This document shows positions 8,323 to 17,732 of a stretch of 26,869 nt of DNA, piece after piece. The position numbers and the translations under genes were made by a program. The notes under the pieces are model-generated. The model had not been told where the DNA came from. It searched no databases and saw nothing but the letters and a program-made list of their open reading frames with translations. This DNA comes from JAAYAY01 sp964429355 (GTDB lineage: Bacteria > Planctomycetota > Planctomycetia > Pirellulales > Thermoguttaceae). The first letter of the stretch is position 1, and the number at the start of each line of letters is the position of its first letter. The stretch lies in assembly GCA_964429355.1 (NCBI GenBank), contig CAYSCH010000091.1, positions 1 through 26,869 of the forward strand, read 5' to 3'.

Positions 8323-8357
8323 TGCTGAGTCGAGCCGCATGGCTGATGGACGGCGAC

Positions 8358-8392
8358 TCGCTGAGGCAGGCGTTCACCGGTTGATTCAGCGA
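8358..8392. terminator. Possible bidirectional hairpin between convergent genes
   Basis: TCGCTGA (8358-8364) and TCAGCGA (8386-8392) are perfect reverse complements in the 86-bp gap between the RhaT-type gene and the end of the kinase gene. The loop is 21 nt and there is no T-run, so the terminator role is uncertain. Confidence 0.28.
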
Positions 8393-8408
8393 AGCCGATC
8401 CGGTTTCG

Positions 8409-11400
8409 TCACTCCCACTCGGCCGCCAGCCAGATGATCGCCGTTCCATCCCGGCTCGAACTGAGGGCCGAACGCCCGTCGGGTGCGAAGGCCACCGACG
8501 TGACTTCCTGATCGTGGCCCCGGAGGGTGAGGATTTCCTTGCCCGATTGGGCGTCCCAGAGTTTGACGGCGTGGTCCCGGCTGCCGGTCAGCACTCGGCT
8601 CCCGTCCGGCGAGAAAGCGACGGAAGTGACGGCCGCCGTGTGCCCTTCCAGGGTTCGCAGCAACTGGCCCGTCTCCACGCGGTACAGACCCGCTCGATTG
8701 TCTTCGCTGCCGGTGACGACCGTCTGGCCGTCCGGGCTGAAGGCCGCGTCGAGAACGGCCCACTCGTGCCCCGTGAGCGTGCGCAGCGAACGTCCGGAGG
8801 CCGCGTCCCAGACCTGCGCGGTCCGATCGTCCGACGCCGTGACCACGAGCTTTCCGTCGGCAGAATACGCCGCTCGCCGGATCCCGGCCGAGTGCCCTTT
8901 CAGGATGCCGTCGCGGGGCTTTCCGGTTGCCACGTCCCAGAACCTCGCCGTGCAATCGTCGCTGGCCGTCAGGATCGTTTGCCCATCGGGCGAGAACATG
9001 GCGCTGTTGATATAGCCCTCGTGTCCGCTGACCAGTTTGCGCAGCGGGGCACCCGTATCGGCATTCCAGATCTTCGCCGAGTTGTCCCAGCTCGCAGTCA
9101 CAATCAGCCGCCCGTCCGGGCTGTAGTCCGCCGCCGCCACCGCGCCGTGGGGGCTGAAACTTATCATCGGCTCATCGGAACCAATCTCCCAGATACGGGC
9201 ATCGTTTCCACCCACAGACAGGACTCGCGATCCATCCGGGGTAAAGATCGCAGTCCAGACCAGGCCGCCCAGCCGTGCGAAATCGAGCACGGGCTCGCCC
9301 GGCCGCCTGGGATCAAAGATCTCCTGACGGGATTCCAGATCCCAGAGCCGCACCTTCCGTGTCACCGAGTTCGTGGTCAGCGCCCGACGGCCGTCCGGCG
9401 ACACGTGAACGAAGTGGAGGGCGTCGTCGGATCCATTCATTTCGGCAAGTGTCGTTGCCTTCTCCAAGTCCCAGAGCCTCAGTTTTCCGTCCTCGCACGT
9501 GGTCACCGCACTTTTCCCGTCGGGCAGGATCGCCAGGGAGGTGACACCCTGAGGATGTTTGAGGATCTGAGCGGTCAACTCTTCGCCTTTTGCCAGGTCC
9601 CACTGGGCCACGCTGTTGTCAAGGCTGGCCGTCAGCGCCCGGCTGCCGTCGGGCAGGAAGGCTGCGGCGGTGATCCGCCGGCTATGGTCCCGCCACAGGA
9701 ACCGTTCCGTCCATGGACTCGCCGGGTCAGCACGGCTCCAGACACGGCACTGGCCGTGGGCGTCACCGACCAGCAACAGACGGTCATCGGGCGAAAAGGC
9801 CAGCGCCGTGACCGACCCCTGACGGCCAAGCCCCTCGTTCGGCGCAAGCGTCTCGAGTAACTTGCCATCTGCCGCGCTGAACACCTGGGCGGAACTGCCT
9901 GCCGACCCGGTAACAATCCACTCCTCGTTGTGGGAGCATGCCAGGGCGCCGATTCTTCCCGTGTTCTGGATGAGAACCGACTGTGTGCCGGCGGCCACGT
10001 CCCAGATCCGCACAGTATTATCCCCAGCGGCGGTCAGCAGCCGTCGCCCGTCCTTGAAGAACACCGCCGAAGTGGCCAGGAACTCGTGTCCCTCGTCGAG
10101 GATCTTGAGAATCTCTCCGGTTGCGACCTCCCAAGTTCTGGCAGTTCGATCGCGGCTCGAAGTGACAACCTGCAGTCCGTCCGGCGAGTAGCGAGCCGAC
10201 AGAACGATGTCGGAATGCCCCTGGAGGAGCCGGCCTTTGAGAACGCGGATCTCGCGATATCCGTCGAGCGACCACACCTTGGCCTGGCCGTCGTGGCTCC
10301 CGGAAACCAGGAGTTCTCCGTCCGGGGAGAAGTCGCAGGATCGCACGCGCCCGCCGTGGCCCCGCAAGGTCTTGATGAGCTTCCCGGACGGAGCGTCCCA
10401 GACTTTGACCACGTTGTCGTTGCCTGAGCTGGCAATCAGACGGCCGTCGGCCGAGTAGGTAACGGAGCTTACCGAGGCGTCGTGTCCGGCAAGCGTTCGA
10501 TGGGGTGACTCCTCTTCGGGGAGGCCGGCGATACGAACTGCCAGGTCGACCGGCCGAACCTCGGCAGGCTTCCAGATCAGAATGCTTCCGTCCTCGCCTC
10601 CCGAAACGATCTCATCGCCGCCGGGCGAAAAAGCCGCCGTTTGGACCGGCCCGCCGTGGCCGAGAAATTCGGTCAATATCCGGCAGGTCACTCCGTTGGC
10701 GTTTTCGGTGACGGACCACACGATCGCCCGCCCGTCCTGGCCGGCCGTGACGATGCGGGAAACATCTGACGAGAACGCCGCCTGCCAAACCCACCAGCTA
10801 TGTCCCTGGAGAACGGCCAGGACTGCACCGGAGCCGACGTCCCAGAGTCTCGCCGTACCGTCGTATGAACTGCTGAGGAGCCAGCGGTTATCGGGCGAGA
10901 AGGCAACGCTGAGCACGCCATCCTCATGGCCTTCCAGCGTTCGCAGGGACTTGCCTGTGGCCGCGTCCCAGAGCCGCACGGCGCGATCGGTTCCCCCGGT
11001 TGCGAAGAGGTGACCATCGGGAGCGAAAGCTACGGCGTTCACGACCCCGCCGTGTGTGACCGCGATGGGATCTGCAGCAGACGTCACGTCGACGATGCGG
11101 GCTGTCCCATCCCAGCTACCGAGGAGAACCCGGTGTCCGTCGGGACCGAAGGCCACCGACTCGACAGGGCCATCGGCGGGAATGTTCTCGATGCTCTGTT
11201 GGCAGAGGTGCCACAGGCGGCCCCACTCCCAGTTACGGAACTCGCTCTCGCGGCAGTCGGCCAACAGACGCTGCGCCTCGCCGAAGGCATTGTCGTCGAC
11301 CTTGGCCGCCGCCAAGCCGATCTGGGCCACGTACGCCTCGTACTCTTCCGCACGCTTGGCAGTCAACGCGGCATCCCGCTGGCGGTCCGCCTCTTCCTTC

Positions 11401-13562
11401 GAGGCCACGGCCTCCGCCTGTGCCTTCACTGCTTCTTTCCGCCGCAGGTCCGCCTCCTCCTTGGCCGCCACCGCGGCCTTGCGGGCGATCTCCTCATCGC
11501 GTCGAGCCTTCTCTTCGGCAACGCGGCGCTGTTCAGCAATATCCCTCGCGGCAATCGCGTTGGCTTCCGCCGTCTCGGCGGCCTGACGTGCAACGGCTTC
11601 TTCGTTTCTGGCGACCTCCGCCCGCTGCCTTGCGCCTTCGGCCAGGTCGCGCTGCTTGCGGATCTCGAAATAGGCGGTCGTGACCACGGCAAGTACGGCG
11701 ACGACCATTGCCAGTGCCAGGCGCTTCGCATTCCTCAGTCGCCGTACTTTCGCTTCCCGCTCACGCTTCGCTGCCGTTACGTCGCGGAGCAGTTCGGCAT
11801 GTTCTGCATTTTTCGGATCGAGAAGGGAAGCGGCCAGGTCGAAGTCTTCCCGGCCTCTGGCAGCCGCCGCGTAGGCCAGTTGGACCCGCGAAATCTCGTC
11901 TATGGCCGGCTGATTCCCGGCCCAGAGATGGTGGGCTTCTTCGCAGCCGAACAGGGCTCGTGAGTAGTCCTGGTAATCGCCGGAGTTTTCCGCCAGGGCC
12001 AGTTGTTTGCGGGCATTCTCCAGCAGGGCAATGCTTTCGGAGTGGGACTGGTACTGGCGGACGGCCCTCTGCAGAGCGAGCACACTCTTGTAGCGGTCCT
12101 TCGGTTCCGTCTGCATCGCCTTCAGTGCGATATCGACCAGTTCGCCCGTCGCATCCGTGGGCTGGATCTTATTGGCCGCGGCGGCATACAGGCACTCCAT
12201 GGGGGTTGAGCCGTTGTGGGGCGGCTTGCCGGCGACGATTTCGTAGAGGATGGCGCCGAGGAGATAGATATCCGCCGCCGGTCCGATCCGCTCCATGGGG
12301 CCAAGAACCAGTTCCGGCGCCATGTAGGCGGGGGTCCCTCCCATGCTCGTACCGGTGGAGCGGATCCGCCCGTTGGGCTCAACCTGAAAACGTACGGCCA
12401 GCCCCCAGTCCATCACGAGCACCTCGCCAAAACTGCCGAGCATGATATTCTCGGGCTTGAGATCGCGGTGGACGACCCCGTTGGCATGGGCAAACGCGAT
12501 GGCATCGGCCATCTTCAGGAATATTTCCAGGTTCTCGGTGAGCGACTTCTCGGACAGCGCCTTATCCCAGGGCGTTCCCTGAACACACTTCATCGCGTAG
12601 AACAAAGACCCTTCTTCGTTTGTACCCAGATCGTAGACGGGCACGATGTTCGGATGGTCCAGGTCGCCGGTCGTGACGGCTTCCGCGACGAATTCGTTTC
12701 GCTTGTTCTTTCCTGTCGAATCAGGCCGCAGCATCTTGACGGCCACCATGCGATTGAAATTCGCCTGGCGAGCCGAATAAACCACCCCCATGCCGCCCTG
12801 GCCGATCTGTTTGAGCAATTCGTAGTCGGCCGCTCTCGCTCCGGGAGTTTCGGGCGACGATGCCACAGACCGCGACTTGATGACCAGCGTGCCCGAACCG
12901 AGCGTGGTCGTAGAATCGATCTTGAGTGTGCCTCCCGTGTGGCTGGCCGACGGGATTCTCCCGGCCCACACTTCCCGGATCCGATTGGAATCCGCAGCGG
13001 TCACGCCACCTGGAACATGTGACGCTGAATCCAACCCACCCGCCGGTAACTGGATCGTTCCCTGCACCCCCTGCGCGATGGTCTTGTCGATCTGACCGGG
13101 ATCGAGCGCCGCCGTCTGCATGTTCAAGTCTTGGTTGGTATCACGCCCCGGTGGCCGTGAGGGGCCTTGGTCGCCTGCCGCCGGCAGATCGATGGTTACG
13201 GTGGCATCGGAACTGTTGGACCGGACGTCGTCGTGGCGTTCATCCAGGTCAACCGTCCGCAAGACGTCGTATCGATCTGTTGCCCGGCCAACCGGCGCGC
13301 TGTCCGGCACTTCGATCGTGGCTCCCAAATCAGCAACTGCCGGCTCGGCTTGCGGGTCAGGAGTCGATGCGCACTGGCCCCCTGGTCCGAGCTGGATCGT
13401 GGCCATGCCATCGGAAGCGGTGTCGTGGATCGTCTGCCCATCGCGAGGAGTCTGGGGCTCTTCGCCGGCAAGCTCTTCAAGCGACGCACCACATGCCCGG
13501 CAGAGGCCTGCAAGAACGGCCTGATCCGTGAGTTCGGCTCCACAATGAGGACAGGTTCGCAT
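8409..13562 (-). CDS. Membrane Ser/Thr protein kinase with zinc ribbon and 21 WD40 repeats
   Basis: 1717 residues. Residues 1-24 form a zinc ribbon (Cys 4, 7, 21, 24). Residues ~40-245 are a low-complexity linker with repeated Thr-Ile/Leu motifs. The Hanks-type kinase spans ~247-505: glycine loop GQGGMG (254-259), Lys276, HRDLKPEN (365-372), DWG in place of DFG (385-387), and an activation loop ending GGTPAYMAPE. A single membrane segment lies at ~613-632, followed by an Ala/Glu/Arg-rich coiled coil (~635-745). From ~796 to the end there are 21 WD40 repeats, which fits three seven-bladed propellers, probably outside the cytoplasm. All catalytic residues are present, so the kinase should be active. 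It is downstream of the PKD surface protein by 41 nt in the same orientation. The start codon lacks a strong ribosome site, suggesting translational coupling. Ligand and targets are unknown. Confidence 0.92.
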   Translation of the reverse strand: MRTCPHCGAELTDQAVLAGLCRACGASLEELAGEEPQTPRDGQTIHDTASDGMATIQLGPGGQCASTPDPQAEPAVADLGATIEVPDSAPVGRATDRYDVLRTVDLDERHDDVRSNSSDATVTIDLPAAGDQGPSRPPGRDTNQDLNMQTAALDPGQIDKTIAQGVQGTIQLPAGGLDSASHVPGGVTAADSNRIREVWAGRIPSASHTGGTLKIDSTTTLGSGTLVIKSRSVASSPETPGARAADYELLKQIGQGGMGVVYSARQANFNRMVAVKMLRPDSTGKNKRNEFVAEAVTTGDLDHPNIVPVYDLGTNEEGSLFYAMKCVQGTPWDKALSEKSLTENLEIFLKMADAIAFAHANGVVHRDLKPENIMLGSFGEVLVMDWGLAVRFQVEPNGRIRSTGTSMGGTPAYMAPELVLGPMERIGPAADIYLLGAILYEIVAGKPPHNGSTPMECLYAAAANKIQPTDATGELVDIALKAMQTEPKDRYKSVLALQRAVRQYQSHSESIALLENARKQLALAENSGDYQDYSRALFGCEEAHHLWAGNQPAIDEISRVQLAYAAAARGREDFDLAASLLDPKNAEHAELLRDVTAAKREREAKVRRLRNAKRLALAMVVAVLAVVTTAYFEIRKQRDLAEGARQRAEVARNEEAVARQAAETAEANAIAARDIAEQRRVAEEKARRDEEIARKAAVAAKEEADLRRKEAVKAQAEAVASKEEADRQRDAALTAKRAEEYEAYVAQIGLAAAKVDDNAFGEAQRLLADCRESEFRNWEWGRLWHLCQQSIENIPADGPVESVAFGPDGHRVLLGSWDGTARIVDVTSAADPIAVTHGGVVNAVAFAPDGHLFATGGTDRAVRLWDAATGKSLRTLEGHEDGVLSVAFSPDNRWLLSSSYDGTARLWDVGSGAVLAVLQGHSWWVWQAAFSSDVSRIVTAGQDGRAIVWSVTENANGVTCRILTEFLGHGGPVQTAAFSPGGDEIVSGGEDGSILIWKPAEVRPVDLAVRIAGLPEEESPHRTLAGHDASVSSVTYSADGRLIASSGNDNVVKVWDAPSGKLIKTLRGHGGRVRSCDFSPDGELLVSGSHDGQAKVWSLDGYREIRVLKGRLLQGHSDIVLSARYSPDGLQVVTSSRDRTARTWEVATGEILKILDEGHEFLATSAVFFKDGRRLLTAAGDNTVRIWDVAAGTQSVLIQNTGRIGALACSHNEEWIVTGSAGSSAQVFSAADGKLLETLAPNEGLGRQGSVTALAFSPDDRLLLVGDAHGQCRVWSRADPASPWTERFLWRDHSRRITAAAFLPDGSRALTASLDNSVAQWDLAKGEELTAQILKHPQGVTSLAILPDGKSAVTTCEDGKLRLWDLEKATTLAEMNGSDDALHFVHVSPDGRRALTTNSVTRKVRLWDLESRQEIFDPRRPGEPVLDFARLGGLVWTAIFTPDGSRVLSVGGNDARIWEIGSDEPMISFSPHGAVAAADYSPDGRLIVTASWDNSAKIWNADTGAPLRKLVSGHEGYINSAMFSPDGQTILTASDDCTARFWDVATGKPRDGILKGHSAGIRRAAYSADGKLVVTASDDRTAQVWDAASGRSLRTLTGHEWAVLDAAFSPDGQTVVTGSEDNRAGLYRVETGQLLRTLEGHTAAVTSVAFSPDGSRVLTGSRDHAVKLWDAQSGKEILTLRGHDQEVTSVAFAPDGRSALSSSRDGTAIIWLAAEWE

Positions 13563-13603
13563 AGGAAAGAGGGCCTGATCGGTTGTTCTTACTGTCGGTG
13601 GTG

Positions 13604-16600
13604 CTAACGTGGTTTCCTGGGATACATGTCACCGTCCTTCGGCGATGAGCCCCATCGGGCAAATCGTTCTCGCGTACGCTGCGCCTCCTGCTCTCGCCAC
13701 GCGCGGAGGCGATAGGCCAGGAGGGCCGTGCCCAGGACCGATGGGCCCCCAGCTCGCGCCGCGTCTGACGCAAGAGCGGCAGGTTCGGCCTCCTCGAGGC
13801 TCCCGTCGCCGGGTGCTTCGGCCGGGTCGGTTGCCGGTTCGTTGGCCACGGGCAATCTCGCGTGGCGGGCTTCCCACTGCCCCCATTTGGACGTGAGCGG
13901 CCCCGAAACGCTCTCATCTTTCCCGGGCGTCACCTTCTCCGGAAGTACGGACTGCGACTGCGGGGGCCGCTCTTCGATTCCCTCGGAGGCGTCTGTCTGA
14001 TCGATCACGCGGTTCTGACGGACAAAGACGTCGCGAACAAGGCGCTCCGGCCCGTCGCTCTGGATCTCGTAGACGCGATAACGGTTGTCGGGCAGGCGAC
14101 TGAGGATATCGGGCAGGATGTTGAGGGCATTGTCGGGCATGCGATAGTCGCTACTCTCGGTACCGTCGGGCAGAACGGTCCGCAAGACGATGTAGTTCTC
14201 TGAGGCCGCCGACGAATCGGCCCGTACCGGCTCGTATTCAGACGACGACAGAAAGACCTCGGAGGAACCGGTCCCCAGGTCGCCCGCATCGAGCTGCGTT
14301 GCCCGCGGAAACACCAGATGGGGAACCACAGGCGTTGTGTCGATGTACACGTACTGGACCCCTTCGCCGGGGACGTCGGCATAGGTCTCTGCCATCTCCG
14401 AACCGCCGTTGTCGTCCGTAACCGTAACCACGATACGGATGTCGGCCGCCGGATTCAGCGGGTCCGGAGGAGCGAAGTAGGTGTGGGTCGCCGTGAAGTG
14501 GAACGGTCCCGGACCAACCAGAAGTATCGTGTCGGAAGTTCCATCCGCCCAATCGACCAGGACCGTGAACGATTCGCGGCTTCCGGAGGACGGCGACAAC
14601 GGGTTCCGAGGATTGTCGAACCCGGGATCGGAGAAACTACCCTCGACGGTCACCTGTCCGAGGGCGTTGACGTCATTGTCGACGAAGTCCAGCACAGTCG
14701 GATCAACATTGAGTACGGTGACATGAGTTGTCGCCACCGTCGTGCCGCCATCATCGTCGATCACCGTCAGGGTGACCGCGTAGACCCCATTGTCGGCATA
14801 CACGTGGCTGCCATCGAAGGAACCGGCCGTGGCCACTCCCACAGAGCCGGCAAGGTCGATCGTCGCAGCGCCCGTGTCGACGGGCATTCCGTCACCCCAA
14901 TCGATTGAATAGTGGAACGTCTCCACCGAAGGGCCACCGAGACGCAAGGGGTTGTCGAAACCTGGATCGGTGAACACGGCAAGATCGGTCACGTTCAAGA
15001 CGGCGCCTTCGTCCACGGTCTGCTCCGCCGCGGGCACGACCGTCGGCGCGACGTTGGCAACGCTGATCGCCAGGGCGTAAGTGACCGGTGCACTGTCGTC
15101 GTCGCCAACCGTGATCCAAACCGTGTAGACGCCGTTGTCGGCATAGGTGTGAGCGACTCCTTCGAACTCGGCAACCGTGGGCACGCCCGCCGCGCCCGAC
15201 ACCCGGCCCAGGATCGCCCCGGACTCGACGGCCGTCCCGTCACCCCACTGGATCGTGTAGACCGAGGTGAACGTCTCGCTGGTGGCTCCACTCGGATTAC
15301 TCGGATTGTCAAAGCCCGGATCCTCGATTGCCCATCCAAGGTCGGCGAGTGTAAAGGCAGACCCCTCGTCAATCGTTTCACAACCCGTTACGCCACGGAT
15401 CGCGGGCACCACGTTTCCGACGGTCACGCTGAAGGTTTCGGTATCGCTAGCGCCATCGTCGTCGTAGACGGTCACGGTCACGGTATATGTGCCGTTGTCG
15501 GCGTAGACGTGAGAGCCGTCAAACGACCCGCGTGTCGGGGCATCCGGCCCACCAGGAACATCAATTGTTGCGGCACCAGCGTCGTCCCATGTTCCGTCGC
15601 CCCAGTCGATCGAGTAGGTAAACGTCTCAACAGGTTCTCCGGGGGCGTCGAACCCTGGATCTGTGAATGTACCGATGTCGGTCAGGCTCAAGACAGCGCC
15701 TTCGTCGACCGCCTGATCAGCGACAACCGTGAGTGCCAGGGCAACGTTGCTCACTGTGACCGTGAAGGTTTCCGTATCGGTGCCACCATCGTCATCAACG
15801 ACCATCACGGTAATCGTGTAGGTTCCATCGTCGGCATAAGTGTGACTCAAGTCGAAGGTCTTGTCGCTCTTCAGTGCCAACGGTTGGACGCCAGTGCCGT
15901 CTCCGTAGTCCACTGTGGCCGTCCACGAGTCGGCACCTGGATCAACAAACGCCCCCGAACCGCTGAAAGGACTTCCCTCATCGACCGAGGTCGCTCCCGA
16001 CAGGGCAATGGTCGGTGTTACGTTTGTGACCGCAACAGCCAGGGTACCCGCGCCAATGTACGTCCCGTCTTCGTCCGCCAGATCGACGCGAATCGTGTAA
16101 TTGTTCGGACCATCGGCATAGATGTGGGTCACATCGCCGACCGAACTGCAAGCTTTGCTCGTGCCGTCGCCCCAATTGACCAGGTACTGGGCGACCGTAT
16201 CCATGCCCGGGTCCGTTACCGAACCGAGCGTCAACGTATAGGTTGCTCCCTCGTTGACACTGCTGGCTCCCGACAGGGCAATGGTCGGAGGGACATTGGC
16301 GACCGTTACAGTGAAGGTGTCGGTGTCGCTGCCTCCCTGCGCGTCGTAAAGTGCGACGGAGACTGTGTAGATGCCATCGTCGACATAGGTGTGAGCACCG
16401 TCAAAGGAGCCGGTGGTTGGCACCCCGGGGGAGCCCGGGGTGTCGATCGTCGTATAGCCCGTTACAGGCGATGTGCCGTCTCCCCAATCGATCTGGTACG
16501 TGAAATCGGTCGTCTGCCCGGTGGATCCGCTGAACGGAGCGGTAAACGTGCCGATGTCCGTCAGGCTGAGGGTACTGCCTTCGCTGCTTGCCTGGTCGCC

Positions 16601-17362
16601 GATAACCGTCAAGGTCGGAGCCAAGTTGCCCACCGTGACCAGGAAGGTTCCCGTGTCCGTCCCACCGTCGTCGTCCTGAATGGTGACAGTTACGGTGTAA
16701 GTGCCGTCCTGGGAGTACACATGTGAGCCGTCGAACGATCCAGCGGTGGGTGTTCCCGGCAATCCGGCCGTATCGATCAACGGCGTGCCCTGGTCGAGAG
16801 ATGTATCGTCGCCCCAGTTGATCGAGTAGGTGAACGTCTCGGTCGGCCCGAAACCTGGATCGCTGAATGTGCCGATATTCGTCAGGGTAAGGAGTGCCCC
16901 TTCGTCGGCCGTCTGGTTGCCCACGACCTGCAATGTGGGAGCGACGTTGCGGACTGTTATTGTTGTGGTTCCGTTGGAGATCGCCTGGCTCGTGTCTTTG
17001 CCTCGAACGGCAACAAGCGGATGATAGACGTCGTTGTCTGCGTAAACGTGTTTGGCGGAGATAGTGCCGATTCCGTTCCGCGCCGGCGGATGAGTATCGG
17101 CAGTCGCAGTCGTACCGTCGCCCCAATCCACCTGGGCCGTGTGAGGACTGTTCGAGGCCCCTGCCGAATCGGTGTAGGTGGCGTCCTGGAGAGCGACGAG
17201 ACTTCCCTCGTCAACGATGAGGTTGAGCCCAGCACTGACGGCCGTCACCGACAATACGCGCCGTTGCTCCAGCGGAACAACGACGAGACGAACCCATTCG
17301 TCATCCCGAGCGGGACGGATGGCGGGAACCAATCGGCGGCGTAGGTCGGCCAGCCAACCCAT
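13604..17362 (-). CDS. Large PKD-repeat surface protein with LExRRxLS-type N-terminal motif
   Basis: About 1252 residues. Instead of a classical signal peptide it begins with a basic amphipathic region and the motif PLEQRRVLS (~30-38), similar to the LEPRxLLS-type motif at the N-terminus of many planctomycete exported giant proteins. Then come about nine PKD-like modules, each with a DEG...L opening, a WGDG-type turn and a DNGTYTVTVTVxDDDGG strand pair, as in extracellular adhesins. After ~900 follows a unique region, a Pro/Glu-rich stretch, and a short hydrophobic segment (GGPSVLGTALLAY, ~1205) followed by basic residues, which may be an anchor. The ATG at 17362 is preferred (AAAGG 8 nt upstream); a TTG at 17392 would add ten residues. 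It is first gene of an operon with the WD40 kinase. Binding partner unknown. Confidence 0.85.
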   Translation of the reverse strand: MGWLADLRRRLVPAIRPARDDEWVRLVVVPLEQRRVLSVTAVSAGLNLIVDEGSLVALQDATYTDSAGASNSPHTAQVDWGDGTTATADTHPPARNGIGTISAKHVYADNDVYHPLVAVRGKDTSQAISNGTTTITVRNVAPTLQVVGNQTADEGALLTLTNIGTFSDPGFGPTETFTYSINWGDDTSLDQGTPLIDTAGLPGTPTAGSFDGSHVYSQDGTYTVTVTIQDDDGGTDTGTFLVTVGNLAPTLTVIGDQASSEGSTLSLTDIGTFTAPFSGSTGQTTDFTYQIDWGDGTSPVTGYTTIDTPGSPGVPTTGSFDGAHTYVDDGIYTVSVALYDAQGGSDTDTFTVTVANVPPTIALSGASSVNEGATYTLTLGSVTDPGMDTVAQYLVNWGDGTSKACSSVGDVTHIYADGPNNYTIRVDLADEDGTYIGAGTLAVAVTNVTPTIALSGATSVDEGSPFSGSGAFVDPGADSWTATVDYGDGTGVQPLALKSDKTFDLSHTYADDGTYTITVMVVDDDGGTDTETFTVTVSNVALALTVVADQAVDEGAVLSLTDIGTFTDPGFDAPGEPVETFTYSIDWGDGTWDDAGAATIDVPGGPDAPTRGSFDGSHVYADNGTYTVTVTVYDDDGASDTETFSVTVGNVVPAIRGVTGCETIDEGSAFTLADLGWAIEDPGFDNPSNPSGATSETFTSVYTIQWGDGTAVESGAILGRVSGAAGVPTVAEFEGVAHTYADNGVYTVWITVGDDDSAPVTYALAISVANVAPTVVPAAEQTVDEGAVLNVTDLAVFTDPGFDNPLRLGGPSVETFHYSIDWGDGMPVDTGAATIDLAGSVGVATAGSFDGSHVYADNGVYAVTLTVIDDDGGTTVATTHVTVLNVDPTVLDFVDNDVNALGQVTVEGSFSDPGFDNPRNPLSPSSGSRESFTVLVDWADGTSDTILLVGPGPFHFTATHTYFAPPDPLNPAADIRIVVTVTDDNGGSEMAETYADVPGEGVQYVYIDTTPVVPHLVFPRATQLDAGDLGTGSSEVFLSSSEYEPVRADSSAASENYIVLRTVLPDGTESSDYRMPDNALNILPDILSRLPDNRYRVYEIQSDGPERLVRDVFVRQNRVIDQTDASEGIEERPPQSQSVLPEKVTPGKDESVSGPLTSKWGQWEARHARLPVANEPATDPAEAPGDGSLEEAEPAALASDAARAGGPSVLGTALLAYRLRAWREQEAQRTRERFARWGSSPKDGDMYPRKPR

Positions 17363-17421
17363 GAAACGAGCCTTTAACCATAGATCAAGCAACGCCAGGT
17401 ATTAGACGACCAACGCCTGAT

Positions 17422-17434
17422 TGGGGTTCCCCCA
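17422..17434 (-). promoter_or_regulatory. Small hairpin in the PKD-gene leader
   Basis: On the minus strand TGGGG-GAA-CCCCA forms a perfect 5-bp stem with a 3-nt loop, located between the proposed promoter and the start codon. It may affect leader stability; the role is speculative. Confidence 0.3.
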
Positions 17435-17455
17435 GGGAGACGTATCCCAACTTCC

Positions 17456-17484
17456 AGAATAATGAGAGCCCACCTAACTTGCAA
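17456..17484 (-). promoter_or_regulatory. Candidate sigma70-type promoter for the PKD-kinase operon
   Basis: On the minus strand TTGCAA (17484-17479) and TATTCT (17461-17456) are 17 nt apart, each matching the consensus at 4 of 6 positions. The surrounding DNA is AT-richer than average. The predicted leader is roughly 85 nt. Confidence 0.45.
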
Positions 17485-17732
17485 ATTTTCTCAAGACTTG
17501 CTGGCAAAATCATCGCCGTCTGGCACCTGGCGCATCGACACCGGAAAATGGGAGGGATATACGGCCCTCTTCAGGAGCGGGATACTCTCGCCTGGGAGAA
17601 AGTCCCAAGCGACTTGGACGAAACGCCGAAACAGATCAGTGAGGCACCGATATGTCCCAGGGGTCTGGGAAAGATGGGAAGCAACGACAGCCCATCGGTA
17701 TTCTCATTCCATACGCGGAAGGAAACGCGGCC

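Larger units (their letters stand above)
17363..17732. other. Divergent intergenic region between PKD and small secreted protein genes
   Basis: About 370 bp holding the candidate minus-strand promoter and leader hairpin. The plus-strand frame starting at 17462 runs into the next gene in another frame and has an Arg/Trp-rich composition unlike a real protein. No convincing plus-strand promoter was found. Confidence 0.5.

Noticed and set aside
8514..9860. 448-codon plus-strand frame
   Set aside because: Antisense to WD40 repeats; its repeated look only mirrors the repeats of the kinase gene.
14912..16726. 604-codon plus-strand frame with repeat pattern
   Set aside because: Antisense to the PKD repeats; periodicity is inherited from the real gene.
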